Shown: positions 21,819-34,502, counted from the first letter of the stretch. The stretch is DNA of 64,000 nucleotides from Neocallimastix lanati (nom. inval.) (GCA_016946835.1 JACVTC010000125.1:431001-495000), one strand, 5' to 3'. Numbers and translations are program-made. Notes: a model not told the origin generated them from the sequence alone.

Positions 21819-22317
21819 TAAACATAATTTATAGAATGTTAGAGTTATTAGAGTTATAGAAATATTTAAAATATTAATAATATAAAAAATATCATTTTTC
21901 TATTTTTTTTTTTTTTTAAAAAAAAAAATCATTATTTATTATAATTAAAATAATATCATAAATCTATAAATATTACCCAAAATAAATGCAATGTAATTGT
22001 ATTCATATACAACATGTATTTAAATTTATATTTATAAATAAAAATAAATAAAAAATAATAAAATATAAAATATAAATATATATGAATTAATTTTTCAAAA
22101 TTATTATTAATTATCAAATAAATAACTATAGAAATAAAAAAAAATGTTAAAAATTATTTTTATAATTATAAACTATCAAATAATCATTTTAATATTTTAT
22201 TTCCTATATTTCATATTTTTATTAAATTTATAAAACTAATATAATATAATTATTAAGTAGTTAAATATTAGTTAATAGTTAGAATAGATATTTTATCTAG
22301 AAATAATTAATTATGAC
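21819..22317. other. 3' flank of the secreted-protein gene, noncoding
   Basis: Poly(T)/poly(A) clusters near 21903-21928 and AT-rich sequence; nothing else recognisable. Confidence 0.55.
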
Positions 22318-22579
22318 AAAATAAAAATGATAAGGATTTTCACCTCCCGGTGAAAGATCTGATACAGATTCTATTGATAGCACTAATGCTGAAATTATTG
22401 TAATAATGGATGTGGTATTATCATCGATGAATGGGAAAAGTTGGAAACTATTGCTTCTAACTTACTTTTATAATTATATGATATATAATATTTTATTTCA
22501 TGTATTTTATTTTTTTCATTTAAATAATGTAATTTTATTATTATTATTATTATAAATTAAATAAAATTATTCTCTAAGT

Positions 22580-22623
<44 letters not shown>
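22318..22623 (+). mobile_element. 5'-truncated LINE 3' end
   Basis: Contains CTGATACAGATTCTATTGAT and ATCATCGATGAATGGGAAAA, matching the last codons of the full LINE at 34503-39436 (residues SDTDS ... DEWEELEA). Then come the same 3' untranslated pieces (TTTCATGTATTTT) and a poly(A) of about 45 bases after TCTAAGTC. It is a severely truncated copy of the same or a sister LINE family. Confidence 0.8.
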
Positions 22624-22626
<3 letters not shown>

Positions 22627-22726
22627 AAAAAATAAAAATGTAACTGATAAAATAAAAATAAAAATGTAACTGACAAAATAAAAAAATTGAGAAATTATAA
22701 ATATTAATTATTATCTTGATTATTAT

Positions 22727-23059
22727 CCCAATGATGTCCAGGTCCATGGAGGATTGATGGAAAAGGAATAGCCTATATCAGGTGTCAAAATAATAAGGTA
22801 TGGTTTTTCACCTCCTAGTGAAAGATCTGATACAGATTCAGTTGATAACACTAATATTGAAATTATAACTCGCAATAATGGACCCGGTGTTATCATTGAT
22901 TAATGGGAAAAGTTAGAAGCTATTGCTTCTAATGCATTTTTATAATTAAATAATATATAATATTTTATTTCATGTATTTTTTTTTATTTTTCATTTAAAT
23001 CATGTAATCTTATTATTATTATAAATTAAATAAAGTTATTCTCTAAGTCTAAAAAAAAA
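22727..23059 (+). mobile_element. Internally deleted LINE: 5' leader joined to 3' end
   Basis: The first roughly 45 bp (TCCAGGTCCATGGAGGATTG through CTATATCAGGTGT) match the 5' leader of the full LINE at about 34525-34574. The rest (from about 22795) matches the LINE 3' end and its truncated neighbour at 22318, ending TCTAAGTCTAAAAAAAAA. The whole coding body (over 4 kb) is missing. Such a leader-plus-tail unit could be a non-autonomous derivative mobilised by the LINE, or a single deletion. Confidence 0.75.
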
Positions 23060-23100
23060 ATTTTGATTATTAAATATACATTATCCTAATATTAGAAGTT

Positions 23101-23198
23101 CTTTTTTTTTTTTTTTTTTTAGACTTTCTCTTGTAAGTCTGATCATATTATCCCAGCCACAACAGACAACTAATATTAGACAAACTATATAGCGGGTA
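23101..23198 (-). mobile_element. Retroposed fragment, same family as 9001-9250
   Basis: On the minus strand: ATAGTTTGTCTAATATTAG, TGGCTGGGATAATATGATCA, then GAAAGTCT and a poly(A) of about 20. The body matches 9041-9111 at most positions. A (TTTA)n microsatellite follows at 23214-23250 and a solitary ATTTCGAAATGC MITE-end motif at 23271. Confidence 0.65.
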
Positions 23199-23211
23199 TA
23201 ATAAAAGTTTT

Positions 23212-23247
<36 letters not shown>

Positions 23248-23995
23248 TTATAATTTTTAAACTTCACATATTTCGAAATGCTCGATTGCAATATGATTAA
23301 CAATATATAATAATATATATTTATATATTTAATAAAAAAATAATATATATTATAATAAATTAAAAAAATATATTATTAATAGTATATTAATATATTACTA
23401 TATATGTATATGCATAAACAAAATTTTTTGTATAAAAATTTTTATCTTTTGCTAAACTTTGCACCTTTGAATAAAATTATCCTTTTTTGTTATTATTAAT
23501 ATAATTAGCAAACGTTAGTCATTTATGTATGTTTGACAAATTATCCTTTTTTTTTTCTATATATTATTAATAAAATTAGTTATTGTTAGACATTTCTAAA
23601 GGAACATAAGTCATGTAATATTTTTATCATTAAAAATAAATCACTTGTGTAATAGTAAATCATATAATAATATAATTAATCCCATAAATAGTATAATGTA
23701 CAATTTCTATTATTTCTTTTTTTAAAAATTTTTTTTTTCGGTAAACTATAATTTTACGAATAAAAGAAAAAATTTGATATAATATTTTAAGGAGGATAAT
23801 TATTACTATCAACAAGAACAACAGCATAAAAATATTATTTCTGTTGATAGTAATACTATTATTAATAAAATTTTTAAAAATAATCCGTAATGCAATTAAA
23901 TAAAATCTAATACAAAAATAAAATGTCACATTAAAGTATTATTAATTCTGCTAACTCTGTTAACATTCTTCAGATTTTACCAAAATTTAATATCT
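23199..23995. other. AT-rich interval upstream of the NRPS relic
   Basis: (TTTA)n at about 23214, then a degenerate duplicated block of AAATTATCCTTTTTT...TTAG near 23475-23600. A minus-strand 89-codon frame (23660-23929) encodes only hydrophobic, Ile/Leu/Lys-rich sequence, which I treat as composition-driven. Confidence 0.45.
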
Positions 23996-24878
23996 TTGAA
24001 GATATTATAAAAAAGATATTAATGGCAAAACAAAAATTAGTGGATTTATTGATGATGAATGCACATTAAAATTTGAAGAATATTCATATGAAAATTTAAG
24101 TTTATTTGTTAAACCGTTTGATTTAAGTAAAGCACCGTTGATTCGAGTTGGATTTATTAAAAATGAAGTATTATTAATTGATATACATCATATGATTTCG
24201 AATGGAAATACTAATCTATATATTATGAATGAATTAAGTAAATATTATAATGATGAAGAAATAGAAGAATTGGAAATTCAATATAGTGATTATGCTATTT
24301 ATATAAATGAGAAAAAAAATAATGGAAAATTGAATGAACAAATTGAAGTATATAAAGAAATATTTTCAAATGAATATGAAATATTAAATATTCCAGAAAG
24401 AAATCTTATTATGAATAATGAAAATAGTATTAAAGATGAAAATATTAGCAATGAAATTTATAAAAGTAATATATATGAACGTTTGATTGATAAATCAACC
24501 AGTGAGATGATTAATAAATTTGTAAAAGAAAATAATATTAGTAAAAGAACATTATTTATTAGTATTTATGGATATGTTTTATCAAAGTATAATGGACAAG
24601 ATACTATTTATACATCTGTAGTAAGTGCAAATCGTAATAATCATTATTTTGAAAATATGGCAGGAGTATTTGTTAGTGTACTTTTATTATTATTAAAATA
24701 TGATAATGAACTTCCATTTATTGATATTATTAAAAATAATATGAAATTATTGGTTAATGTTTATAATAATCAAGATACCTTAATTGCTGAATTAATGAAT
24801 GCTTTGAAATTAAAGAAACTTAATAATTCATTTATTTATCAACCAGGAATAACATGTAATAAATTATATAAAAATTAA
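23996..24878 (+). pseudogene. NRPS relic, module 1 condensation domain (N-terminally truncated)
   Basis: An open frame from about 24000 to a stop at 24878 encodes most of a condensation (C) domain. It includes DLSKAPLIRVGFIKNE, then DIHHMISNGN, the place of the HHxxxDG catalytic motif; the two His are kept but the Asp is replaced (SNG for xDG). Then come IQYSDYAI and the C-terminal subdomain with YGYVLSKYNGQDTI and FVSVLLLL. The N-terminal roughly 100 residues of a C domain are absent. The same segments recur at 26395-27360 (module 2), so the modules arose by duplication. It begins a relic running to about 30620 on the same strand. Bacterial-type NRPS genes are known from anaerobic fungi. Confidence 0.82.
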
Positions 24879-25930
24879 AATTCATTTTTTATATTAATGA
24901 TCACACTAACAATTAAGATTATAGTTATATAAAAAATAATTTCTTTATAAATAATTATAAATCCAAATTTGATATCACATTTGATGTTAAAGAAAATGAA
25001 AATGATTATTCATTTTCAATTGAGTATAATTCATCTAAATATTTATCATTTATGATTAAAAATATTCTTGATAGCTATATTGAAATAATTAATAATATTA
25101 ATATTTTCAATTCCATCAATAATTAAAGAATATTTATTTGAAGAAGAATTTTTGAATTCTATTAAAAATGTTAAATGGATATTATTAGGTGGAGAGAAAG
25201 TTGATTTGGAAATAGTTTCTATTATTCAAAATAATAATTCATTTACTAATGTGCTTAGTGTATATGGCCCAACAGAAAATTTAGTAGTATCAAATATCAA
25301 AATATTTGATAAAGATATAATAGGTAGAAATAAAAAGTATAATCAACAGAGTATAGTAGGAAAGCCATAATATAATTTCAAAATATATATTTTAGATAAG
25401 TATATGAAACTAGTACCAGTTGGAGTTGTTGGAGAAATATTTGAAATATTTATTGGAAGATATAGATTTGGTAAGGGATATCTTAATAGGCAAGAATTAA
25501 ATTGAAGAAAAATTCTTGCATTCTCCATATTATACAATTTATGGAAATGATAGAAAAAATGTATTGCACAGGAGATATTGGTAAATGAACACCTTAAGGT
25601 GAAATTGTATGTCTTAGAAGAATTGATTTCCAAGTAAAATTCCGAGGACAAAGAGTTGAATTAAATGAAATAGAAAAAATCGCATAAAAGAAATAGTTGG
25701 AATAAAATCAGCTATAGTGATAGATAAAGAAAAATAAAACTGGGATAAAGATTTAATTTGTACCTATATTCTTAATTATGTTAAAAATATATTAAATAAT
25801 AATGAAAATAAAAATGAAAATAAAAAATCAGAAATTAAAAAATATTTATAGAGCAAATTACCTAATTATATGATACCAAGTTATTATATAGAAATTAAAG
25901 AAATTCCAAATTACATTTAATGGTAAATTA
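24879..25930 (+). pseudogene. NRPS relic, module 1 adenylation domain with large internal deletion
   Basis: Frame-shifted pieces keep later adenylation (A) motifs in order: WILLGGEKVD, VYGPTEN (A5, at about 25260), PVGVVGEIF...GKGYLNR (A6), CTGDIG (A7, at 25570) and FRGQRVELNEIE (A8, at about 25647). The region between the C-domain tail and the A4-A5 area is only about 60 codons. About 250 codons carrying A1-A3 and the ATP-binding loop are therefore missing. Several stops and frame changes occur. No specificity code can be read. Confidence 0.8.
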
Positions 25931-26299
25931 AATAAAAAAGCATTAGAACCCAAAAAGGAAGATTTCATTACAGAAGCATATGTAACACCAGAAAATGATA
26001 CTAAAATGATTATTTGTAAAATATATAATGATACACTTAAAATTCCATTAAATGAAATTGGAAGAATACATGACTTTTATGAATTGAGAGGAGATAGTTT
26101 AAATATCATTTGTATTTCATCAAAAATTGAAAAGGAATTAAAAAATAAAATATGCATTAAGAATATTATGAATCATCCAATAATAAACGATTTAAGTAAA
26201 TACGTTGAAATGATAATAAAGGATGATAAGAATAATGATAATGAAATTGAGATAATTAAAAGACATAATAGTAAAGAATTCCCAATTACATCACAATAA
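25931..26299 (+). pseudogene. NRPS relic, module 1 peptidyl-carrier domain
   Basis: Follows GKLNKKALEPKK (A10-like) and encodes DFYELRGDSLNI, where the serine that would carry phosphopantetheine is kept but the usual LGGDSL reads LRGDSL. The helical remainder ends at a TAA after EFPITSQ, which would be the start of the next C domain (EFPLTxxQ-type linker). Confidence 0.8.
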
Positions 26300-27500
26300 T
26301 TGGGAGTTTACATTGATTCAATTAAAGATGAAAACAGTATTATTTACAACATTCTAAATATGTATAAGTTAAATGCAAATATTGATTAGGAAAAGATAAA
26401 AGAAGTCGTTTTAAAAGTATTTGAGAAACATGAAATTTTACGAAGCAAATAATAAGGAAAAGATATTAATGGTAAAAGTGAGATATATAGATTTATCGAT
26501 GATGAATGTACCTTAGAATTCGAAGAGTATTCATATGACAATGTAGGAAGATTTATTCGACCATTTAAATTGGATAAAGCACCGTTAATGAGAGTAGGAT
26601 TTATTAAAAATGAATATTTATTAATAGATATTCATCATATTATTTGCGATGGATCATCGGATATAATTATTATGAATGAAATAAATAAATATTATAATGA
26701 AGAAGAAGTAGAAGAATTAGAAATTCAATATAGTGATTATGCAATTCATTTGAATGAAAAGAAGAATAGTGGAAAATTGAATTCACAAATTGAAATTTTT
26801 AAAGAAATCTTTTTCAAATGAACATGAAGTTTCAAATATTCCTACAAGAAATAAAATAATGAATAATGAAAGTAGTACTTTAAAAGAAAATATTAATGAT
26901 AAATACGATGAAAGCAATAAATATGAAAGCAATAAATATGAATTATTGGTAAATAAATCAACCAGTGAAATAATTAACGAATTTATAAAACATCATAATA
27001 CTAGTGAAACATCACTATTTATTAATATTTATAGATATGTTTTATCTAAATATAGTGGACAAGATGTTATTTACACATTTAAAATAAGTGCTAATCGTAA
27101 TAATCATTATGTAGAAAACATGGAAGGAATGTTTGTTAGTACACTTCCATTATTATTGAAGTATAATAACAAGGAAACCAAATTTAAAGAAAATATGGAA
27201 TTATTAGGAAATATTTATAGTAATCAAGATATATCATTTGCAGAATTAACGGATAATTTAAAATTGAAGAAAATTAATAATTCATTTATTTTCCAACCTT
27301 ATATTTCAAATAAAAATGATGAAAATGGAAACAAATTCATATTTAATATGAAGAAAATATAAATATGGATTTGCTATTGATATCTGAAATGGAAATGGAA
27401 GTGAAACAAAATAATAAAACAAAATTTGATAGTACATTTAGTGTTAAAAAAAACGAAACAAATTAGTTAATTTCTATTGAATATAAATCATTAAAAAGTG
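26300..27500 (+). pseudogene. NRPS relic, module 2 condensation domain
   Basis: Begins after the linker with LGVYIDS and ENSIIYNILNMY, then GKDINGKSEIYRFIDDE. The intact catalytic motif HHIICDGSS is encoded near 26635-26660 and IQYSDYAI follows. A frameshift near 26805-26820 moves to a second frame that continues to 27360 with LSKYSGQDVIYTF and FVSTLPLLL. A further frame break leads to the C-A linker (KSLKSESFMIKNIFDSY). Apart from these lesions the domain is close to full length, about 430 codons. Confidence 0.82.
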
Positions 27501-27775
27501 AATCATTTATGATTAAGAATATTTTTGATAGTTACATTGAAGTAATTAATAATATTAATGAATTTGAAAATAATATAAAGAATTTTGAGTATATTCCAGT
27601 AAACGAAAGAAATATATTTATTAATGAGTTTAATACAGACGTAAATAAAGAAGGATGTGATAAATTATATCATGAAGAATTCAGTAGAATAGCGGAAAAA
27701 CTATCGGAAAGAAATGCTATTGTATTTAATGATATAAAAATTATGTATAATGAATTAGATGAAAATGAGTAATTT
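27501..27775 (+). pseudogene. NRPS relic, module 2 adenylation domain, 5' part
   Basis: Encodes the linker and the entry to an A domain: LYHEEFSRIAEKLSERNAI followed by MYNELDE (A1 entry). It ends abruptly at a stop next to TTAGGG-like sequence and a MITE (27822-28297). About 50 codons expected before the next surviving piece are absent. Confidence 0.78.
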
Positions 27776-27799
27776 GTTAGGGTTAGAATTAGGGTTAGG
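27776..27799 (+). repeat. TTAGGG-like motif cluster
   Basis: GTTAGGGTTAGAATTAGGGT followed by TAGG: three to four units of a TTAGGG-type repeat, one imperfect, exactly at the junction between NRPS sequence and a MITE. A second copy, TAGGGTTAGG, lies at 28956-28965 at the next NRPS/MITE junction. Confidence 0.6.
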
Positions 27800-27821
27800 T
27801 AATCTACTTTCGCATTCTTAT

Positions 27822-28297
27822 ATGTGGCTTGTTTTTTTTAATAATTAAATAAATAATAAATATTCTTTTATATATATATATATATAATTTATTAATATTC
27901 AATTATAAAAATAATTTTTTTTATTCTTTTTTAATAGAATATATTATCATTTCTTTTGAAATAGTTATTTAATAATATTATTATTTCTTTAAAATAATGA
28001 TTATAGAATATCTTAAAAATGTAAAAGTATTATACTCCACATTGCAAAAACTACAATTTCAAAATGTGGCGTATACAATTTTTTAAATAAAGCCATGCAT
28101 TTTAGGATATTCTATATACAATCATAAATAAATATTTAAATAATTATTATTTTAAAAGAAATAATAATATGTTCTATTAAAAAAGAACTATAAAAAACTA
28201 TTTTTACAATTGAATATTTATAAATTATATATATAAAAAAGAATATTTATTTATTAAATTTTTATTTATTTAATTATTTGAAACAAGCCACATTACG
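27822..28297. mobile_element. Long-armed foldback MITE in the NRPS A domain
   Basis: The left half (ATGTGGCTTGTTTTTTTTAA onward to about 28025) is an inverted copy of the right half, which ends GAAACAAGCCACATT. Arms of about 200-230 bp face each other. The centre contains TCCACATTGC...AAATGTGGCGTATAC, the same GTGGCGTAT end motif seen at 29385. The right half matches 9980-10245 and 29390-29680. It looks like an inverted dimer of the shorter element. Confidence 0.78.
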
Positions 28298-28955
28298 AAA
28301 CGAGCATTTTTGCCAATAATAAGAATTTACCAAATGAACGTATTCAATTTATATTGAATGATGTAAATCCTAAATTAGTAATATATAGAAATTGTAAAGA
28401 AGTAATTGATCAATTGAATGATGAAGAAAATATTAAATATGAACTCTATGATTTTAATGAACATAGTTATTCAAATAATATTTCTTCCATTAATAATATT
28501 AATGAGTCAGATGATACATGTTATGCATTATTCACATCTAGTACAATAGAAAATCCTAAAGGATCAAATAGTCATTTTAATTTATATAGTAATATTAGAA
28601 AATATTAAAAATAATGAACTATCAAGAAATATCTGTTTAACCAATTATATTTTAAGAGATAATATTCAAAATGTATTAGCAATTACAAATTATATATTTG
28701 ATATAGCCCATAATGAAATTTCATTAAGTTTAATTAATGGTTTAACAATATTTTTAGCTGATGAATATTTAATTAATGATATATATATTCTTTATTCGAT
28801 TTTATTATACGAAATAATATCGAATTTATAAATATCACACCAAGTAAATTTAAAATTTTATTAGAGTATGAGGAATTCAGAAAATCAATAAAAATGTTTA
28901 GATATATAATATTTATTGGTGAGAAATTAAGTAAAAATATATGTAAAAAGATCTA
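28298..28955 (+). pseudogene. NRPS relic, module 2 adenylation domain, middle part
   Basis: Resumes with LPNERIQFILNDVNPKLVI (core after A2), then YALFTSSTIENPKG near 28530. That is the A3 ATP-binding loop, normally YTSGTTGxPKG, with the Gly/Thr run eroded. A frameshift follows at about 28600. Later pieces NYIFDIAHNEISLSL and FINITPSKFKILLE (A4 region) and IFIGEKLSKNI are kept before the next mobile-element junction. Confidence 0.78.
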
Positions 28956-28989
28956 TAGGGTTAGGATATGAACCTACGAAGGGGATTGC

Positions 28990-29370
28990 GGGAGAGTTGC
29001 ATTTCCCCAAATTGCATTTCGCCAGGTTGCATTTCGCCAAGTGGCGTAGTATTAAAATGTTGCATTTCCCCAAGTTGCATTTCCCCAAGTTGCTTTTTGC
29101 CAGGTTGCATTTCGACAAGTAAAGTATTAATATAAATAAATGAATAAATAAATAAATATTAATTCAAAATATATTTTTTTTAAAATTGTTTTTATGCGAT
29201 ATTAATAATATTTAATTTTATTTATTGATTTATTTATTTATTTAATAATTTTCAATCAGGCGAAATGCAACTTGGCGAATTGCAATTTGGCGAAATGCCA
29301 CATTTTTTTAACACGCCACATGCTTTCAAAAAAATTGGCGAAATGCAATTTGGCGAAATGCCCCACACCC
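28990..29370. mobile_element. 381-bp Mutator-like MITE with 15-bp subterminal repeats and 9-bp target duplication
   Basis: The ends are GGGAGAGTTGCATTTCCCC and, inverted, GGGTGTGGGGCATTTCGCC. Inside each end sit tandem units of about 15 bp (TTGCATTTCGCCAAG and TTGCATTTCCCCAAG), a TGGCGT box, and more units. The left and right arrays mirror each other over about 120 bp. The direct repeat GGGGATTGC at 28981-28989 and 29371-29379 is a perfect 9-bp target duplication. The host site is itself another MITE (29371 onward), so this is a nested insertion. No coding capacity. Confidence 0.9.
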
Positions 29371-29720
29371 GGGGATTGCATTTCACAATGTGGCGTATAA
29401 TATTTTTAAATAAAGCCATACATTTTTAAGATATTCTATACAATTATAAATAAATATATAAATAATTATTATTTTAAAAGAAATGATAATATATTTTTTC
29501 AATTAAATATTATTAAATAACTATTTCAAAATAAATAATAATATACACTATTAAAAAAGAATTATAAAAAACTATTTTTATAATTGAATATTAATAAATT
29601 ATATATATAAAAAAAGAATATTTTTATTTAATTATTATTTATTTGATTATTATTTATTTGATTATTAAAAAAAGTCACATACAAAAATACGCCACACTGC
29701 GAAATGCACTATTTCGAAAC
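29371..29720. mobile_element. MITE (GTGGCGTAT ends) hosting the 28990 element
   Basis: The left end GCATTTCACAATGTGGCGTAT and the right end (inverted GCATTTCGCAGTGTGGCGTAT) form terminal repeats. The interior AAATAAAGCCATACATTTTT to ATTATTTATTTGATTATT is the same family as 9965-10245 and 28060-28297. The right limit is vague because another GAAATGC motif follows at about 29712. It separates two parts of the NRPS A domain. Confidence 0.75.
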
Positions 29721-30290
29721 GCACTAGATTCCGAAGCAACAATAACTTGTTCATATAAAGATGTAAATGAAGAAAAAGAAAATAAAAAAAGTATTGGTAA
29801 AGCATAATGCAGCTATAAGATTTATGTATTAGATAAATATAAAGAACCTGCTCCAATTTGATGTTGTAGGAGAAATATATATAAGAGGACATGAAATAGG
29901 TAAAGGATACCATAATAGGATAGAACTAACAATAGAGAAATTTATTGAGAATACATTTAACTTTGATGATGATGAACATAATAGAATTATGAATAAAACA
30001 GGATATCTTGGAAAATAGACGTCAGAAGGAGAAACTGAAAGTAAAGTTCTTGAAGTTGATGGAATTCAACAATGTGTAGTTATTAATAAAAAGAAAGAAA
30101 ATGGAGAAAAAAATTTTTTTTTGTTATTATATTTCAATTGAAGGAGAAAAAGAAATCTCCAATAATATAATTAGAGAATATTTAAGTGAAAAATTATCTA
30201 TATTAGAATTCAAGAAATTCCATTATTAAGCACAGGTAAATTAAATAGAAGACGATTTCCAGAACCAAAGAAAAAAGATTTCATTACAAA
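29721..30290 (+). pseudogene. NRPS relic, module 2 adenylation domain, 3' part
   Basis: Resumes at SEATITCSYKDVNEE (just after the A5 GPSE site), then YKIYVLDKYKEPAPI, VGEIYIRGHEIGKGYHNR (A6), NKTGYLG (A7, TGDL-like), and LEVDGIQQCVVI after loss of the A8 region. It ends with IPLLSTGKLNRRRFPEPKKKDF (A10). Interrupted by at least four frame changes or stops. Confidence 0.78.
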
Positions 30291-30620
30291 AGTATATGTA
30301 GCACCAGAAAGAGATATTGAAAAAATTATTTGTAAAATTTATAGTAATACGTTTAATATTCCTTTAAATTAAATTGGAAAAATGCAAGACTTTTATGAAT
30401 TAGGTGGAAATAATTTTAATGCTATAGAATTATCGGTAAAATTAGAAGCATATTAAAAATAAATTTATCTATTAAAGATATAATGAAAAATCATAACGTT
30501 TATTCATTATCAAATGTTTGCTCAGATATATTAAATAATAAATTATAGTCTGATATTGAAATAATTGAACATACGGATAAAGACGAATTTCCAATTAGTT
30601 ATTTGTTTAATAATATATAG
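30291..30620 (+). pseudogene. NRPS relic, module 2 carrier domain and start of a third C domain
   Basis: Encodes APERDIEKIICKIYSN and DFYELGGNNFNAIEL. The phosphopantetheine serine is replaced (GGNN instead of GGDS), so this carrier could not have been loaded in its present form. Then come IMKNHNVYSLSNV and DEFPISYL, the linker that normally opens the next condensation domain. Recognisable NRPS sequence stops near 30620. Confidence 0.75.
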
Positions 30621-30760
30621 ATAATATGTATAGATATAAGTAGATGTCATAGAATTTGTAAAACTAGGATCTTAAGAGAACAAGAATATTAATCTTTTTG
30701 GTTATCTTTGATAATTGAACTTTGTGATAGAATAGTACTATCATCTGAAGTGTATCAGAA

Positions 30761-31455
30761 TTACTTCTTGGACTTATTGGTTTGGCTCTTTAATGATATA
30801 TATCCTTGTTTGATGCAACAAAAGCAAGCCGTAATTAAAGCAAAAATTACTATTCCTCCTATAAGCCCTAAATATTCCATATTTAGATTCCATGTATCAG
30901 TATCAGATGGTTGATATGGATTTTCATAACAATAAGTTTCCTCACAATAATTGGATGAATTGGATGAACATTCATCATTTTTATCACATGGATCTCCTAA
31001 CATTCGTCCACAATGTATAGAACTCTTTGAGAAATAAATAAATGAGGACAAGTATACAGAGTATCACAACGTAAAATGTTAGCTTGCAAATTACGTATAC
31101 AAGTATTATTGACACATTTATCAGAAAAACATTGTTCATTGCTTTTACATTTGGTAGAAAAAAGCAGATCATCATTTACTATTTAACTGCTTTCATAAGG
31201 TTCTACAATGTAAATATGAAGAGTTCCATTTGTGTCAGGCAATTCAATATAGGGTCTAGTTAACATTGATTCAAAACATACATCATTTTTACATATTCCT
31301 TCTTCATTATCTGTTTTATTAAAAGTTCTTAATGTATTATAACGATATATAAGACGTTTGGGAATATCTTCTGATTCAACATTGTATATGTCAGAACTTG
31401 CTCCATAAATACAAACTAATTCAAAAAACAAAAAAATAATTTTAATCATATTCAA
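30761..31455 (-). pseudogene. Damaged gene for a secreted/membrane Cys-rich protein
   Basis: Starts at 31455 with a signal peptide (MNMIKIIFLFFELVCIYGAS) and an ectodomain including GICKNDVCFES. A TAA at 31183-31185 interrupts the frame. Reading on in the same frame gives CKSNEQCFSDKCVNNTC, and a frameshift near 31020-31035 leads to HCGRMLGDPCDKNDECSS, YCEETYCYENPYQPSDTDT and one transmembrane helix (LGLIGGIVIFALITACFCC) with a short basic tail ending at 30761. The paired-Cys EGF-like spacing, single helix and short tail look like one protein of about 230 aa, a type I membrane protein. Two lesions suggest a recent pseudogene; sequencing error or unrecognised splicing are alternatives. Function unknown. 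Confidence 0.72.
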
Positions 31456-33663
<2,208 letters not shown>

Positions 33664-34424
33664 ATTAATTAAATAAATAATTAATTTATTTGAAATTAGT
33701 TCTTAGAATTTAACAAAAAAATTAAAATAAAACAACAATTGAAGATGGAATTAGCAAAGCTAAAAAGCAAATAATAAAAAAAAAAATAAATGAAAAATAA
33801 ATAGAATTATGAAATAATCAATCTATCTTAATAAAAAAAATTCACTAAAAAACTTTAAAATTTCCCCATATATAATAAATAATAAAATTTTATGTCGTAT
33901 GAAATAAATCTATACGCATAGTAAATGAAAAACAAAAGCAAATAAAGAAAAACGAATAAAAGAATAAAAATAAATCAAAATCAAAATAAATAAAAATCAA
34001 AATAAATAAAAATTTGTATTTCAATATAAATTTTTAAAATTTTGTGTTTAAAGGATAATATATTTTTTTTAAATAGTATTGTGAAATTTTTATTCATTGT
34101 TAAAATTGGTTTTTTTATTGTTTTTTTGTTAATGGTTTTATTATATAATATTATTTTTTGTTACGTGTTAAAATAGTAAAAATAAAAAAATAAAATAAGG
34201 TTTAATTTATTTTTATTCCTTTTTTATGTTTATTAATAAAGTATTATTTTTTTAAAATATTAAATTTATTGATTATTTAAGTTTATTTATTTATTTATTT
34301 TTTTTTGTATTTAAAATATATATAAGAATTTGATATTAATAATTTAAAATATAAAATATTTATTTTTTTAAATAATATTTAATAAAATGTAAAAAAATCA
34401 ATATTGAATTAAAGATGACTCAAT
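33664..34424. other. 3' region of GAPDH, noncoding
   Basis: AT-rich with AAATAAAAATCAAAATAAA simple repeats at about 33960-34010. No coding sequence seen. It ends at the target region of the LINE insertions. Confidence 0.5.
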
Positions 34425-34502
34425 TTTTGCCGCCTTTAAAAAAAAAATCAATAGAGTTGTATCATATAAAAAACAAAAAATATAAAAGTATTAGTATATA
34501 AA

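Noticed and set aside
23660-23929. Minus-strand 89-codon hydrophobic frame
   Set aside because: Ile/Leu/Lys/Phe composition follows from A/T-rich DNA; no signal-anchor pattern or flanking gene logic supports it.
28927-29118. Minus-strand frame with repeating KCNLG/KCNLA units, like a pentapeptide-repeat protein
   Set aside because: It is the translation of the 15-bp subterminal tandem units of a MITE; the peptide period is a by-product of the DNA repeat.
28995-29125. Evenly spaced short repeats resembling a CRISPR array
   Set aside because: Units are directly adjacent with no unique spacers, are mirrored at the other element end, and the host is eukaryotic.
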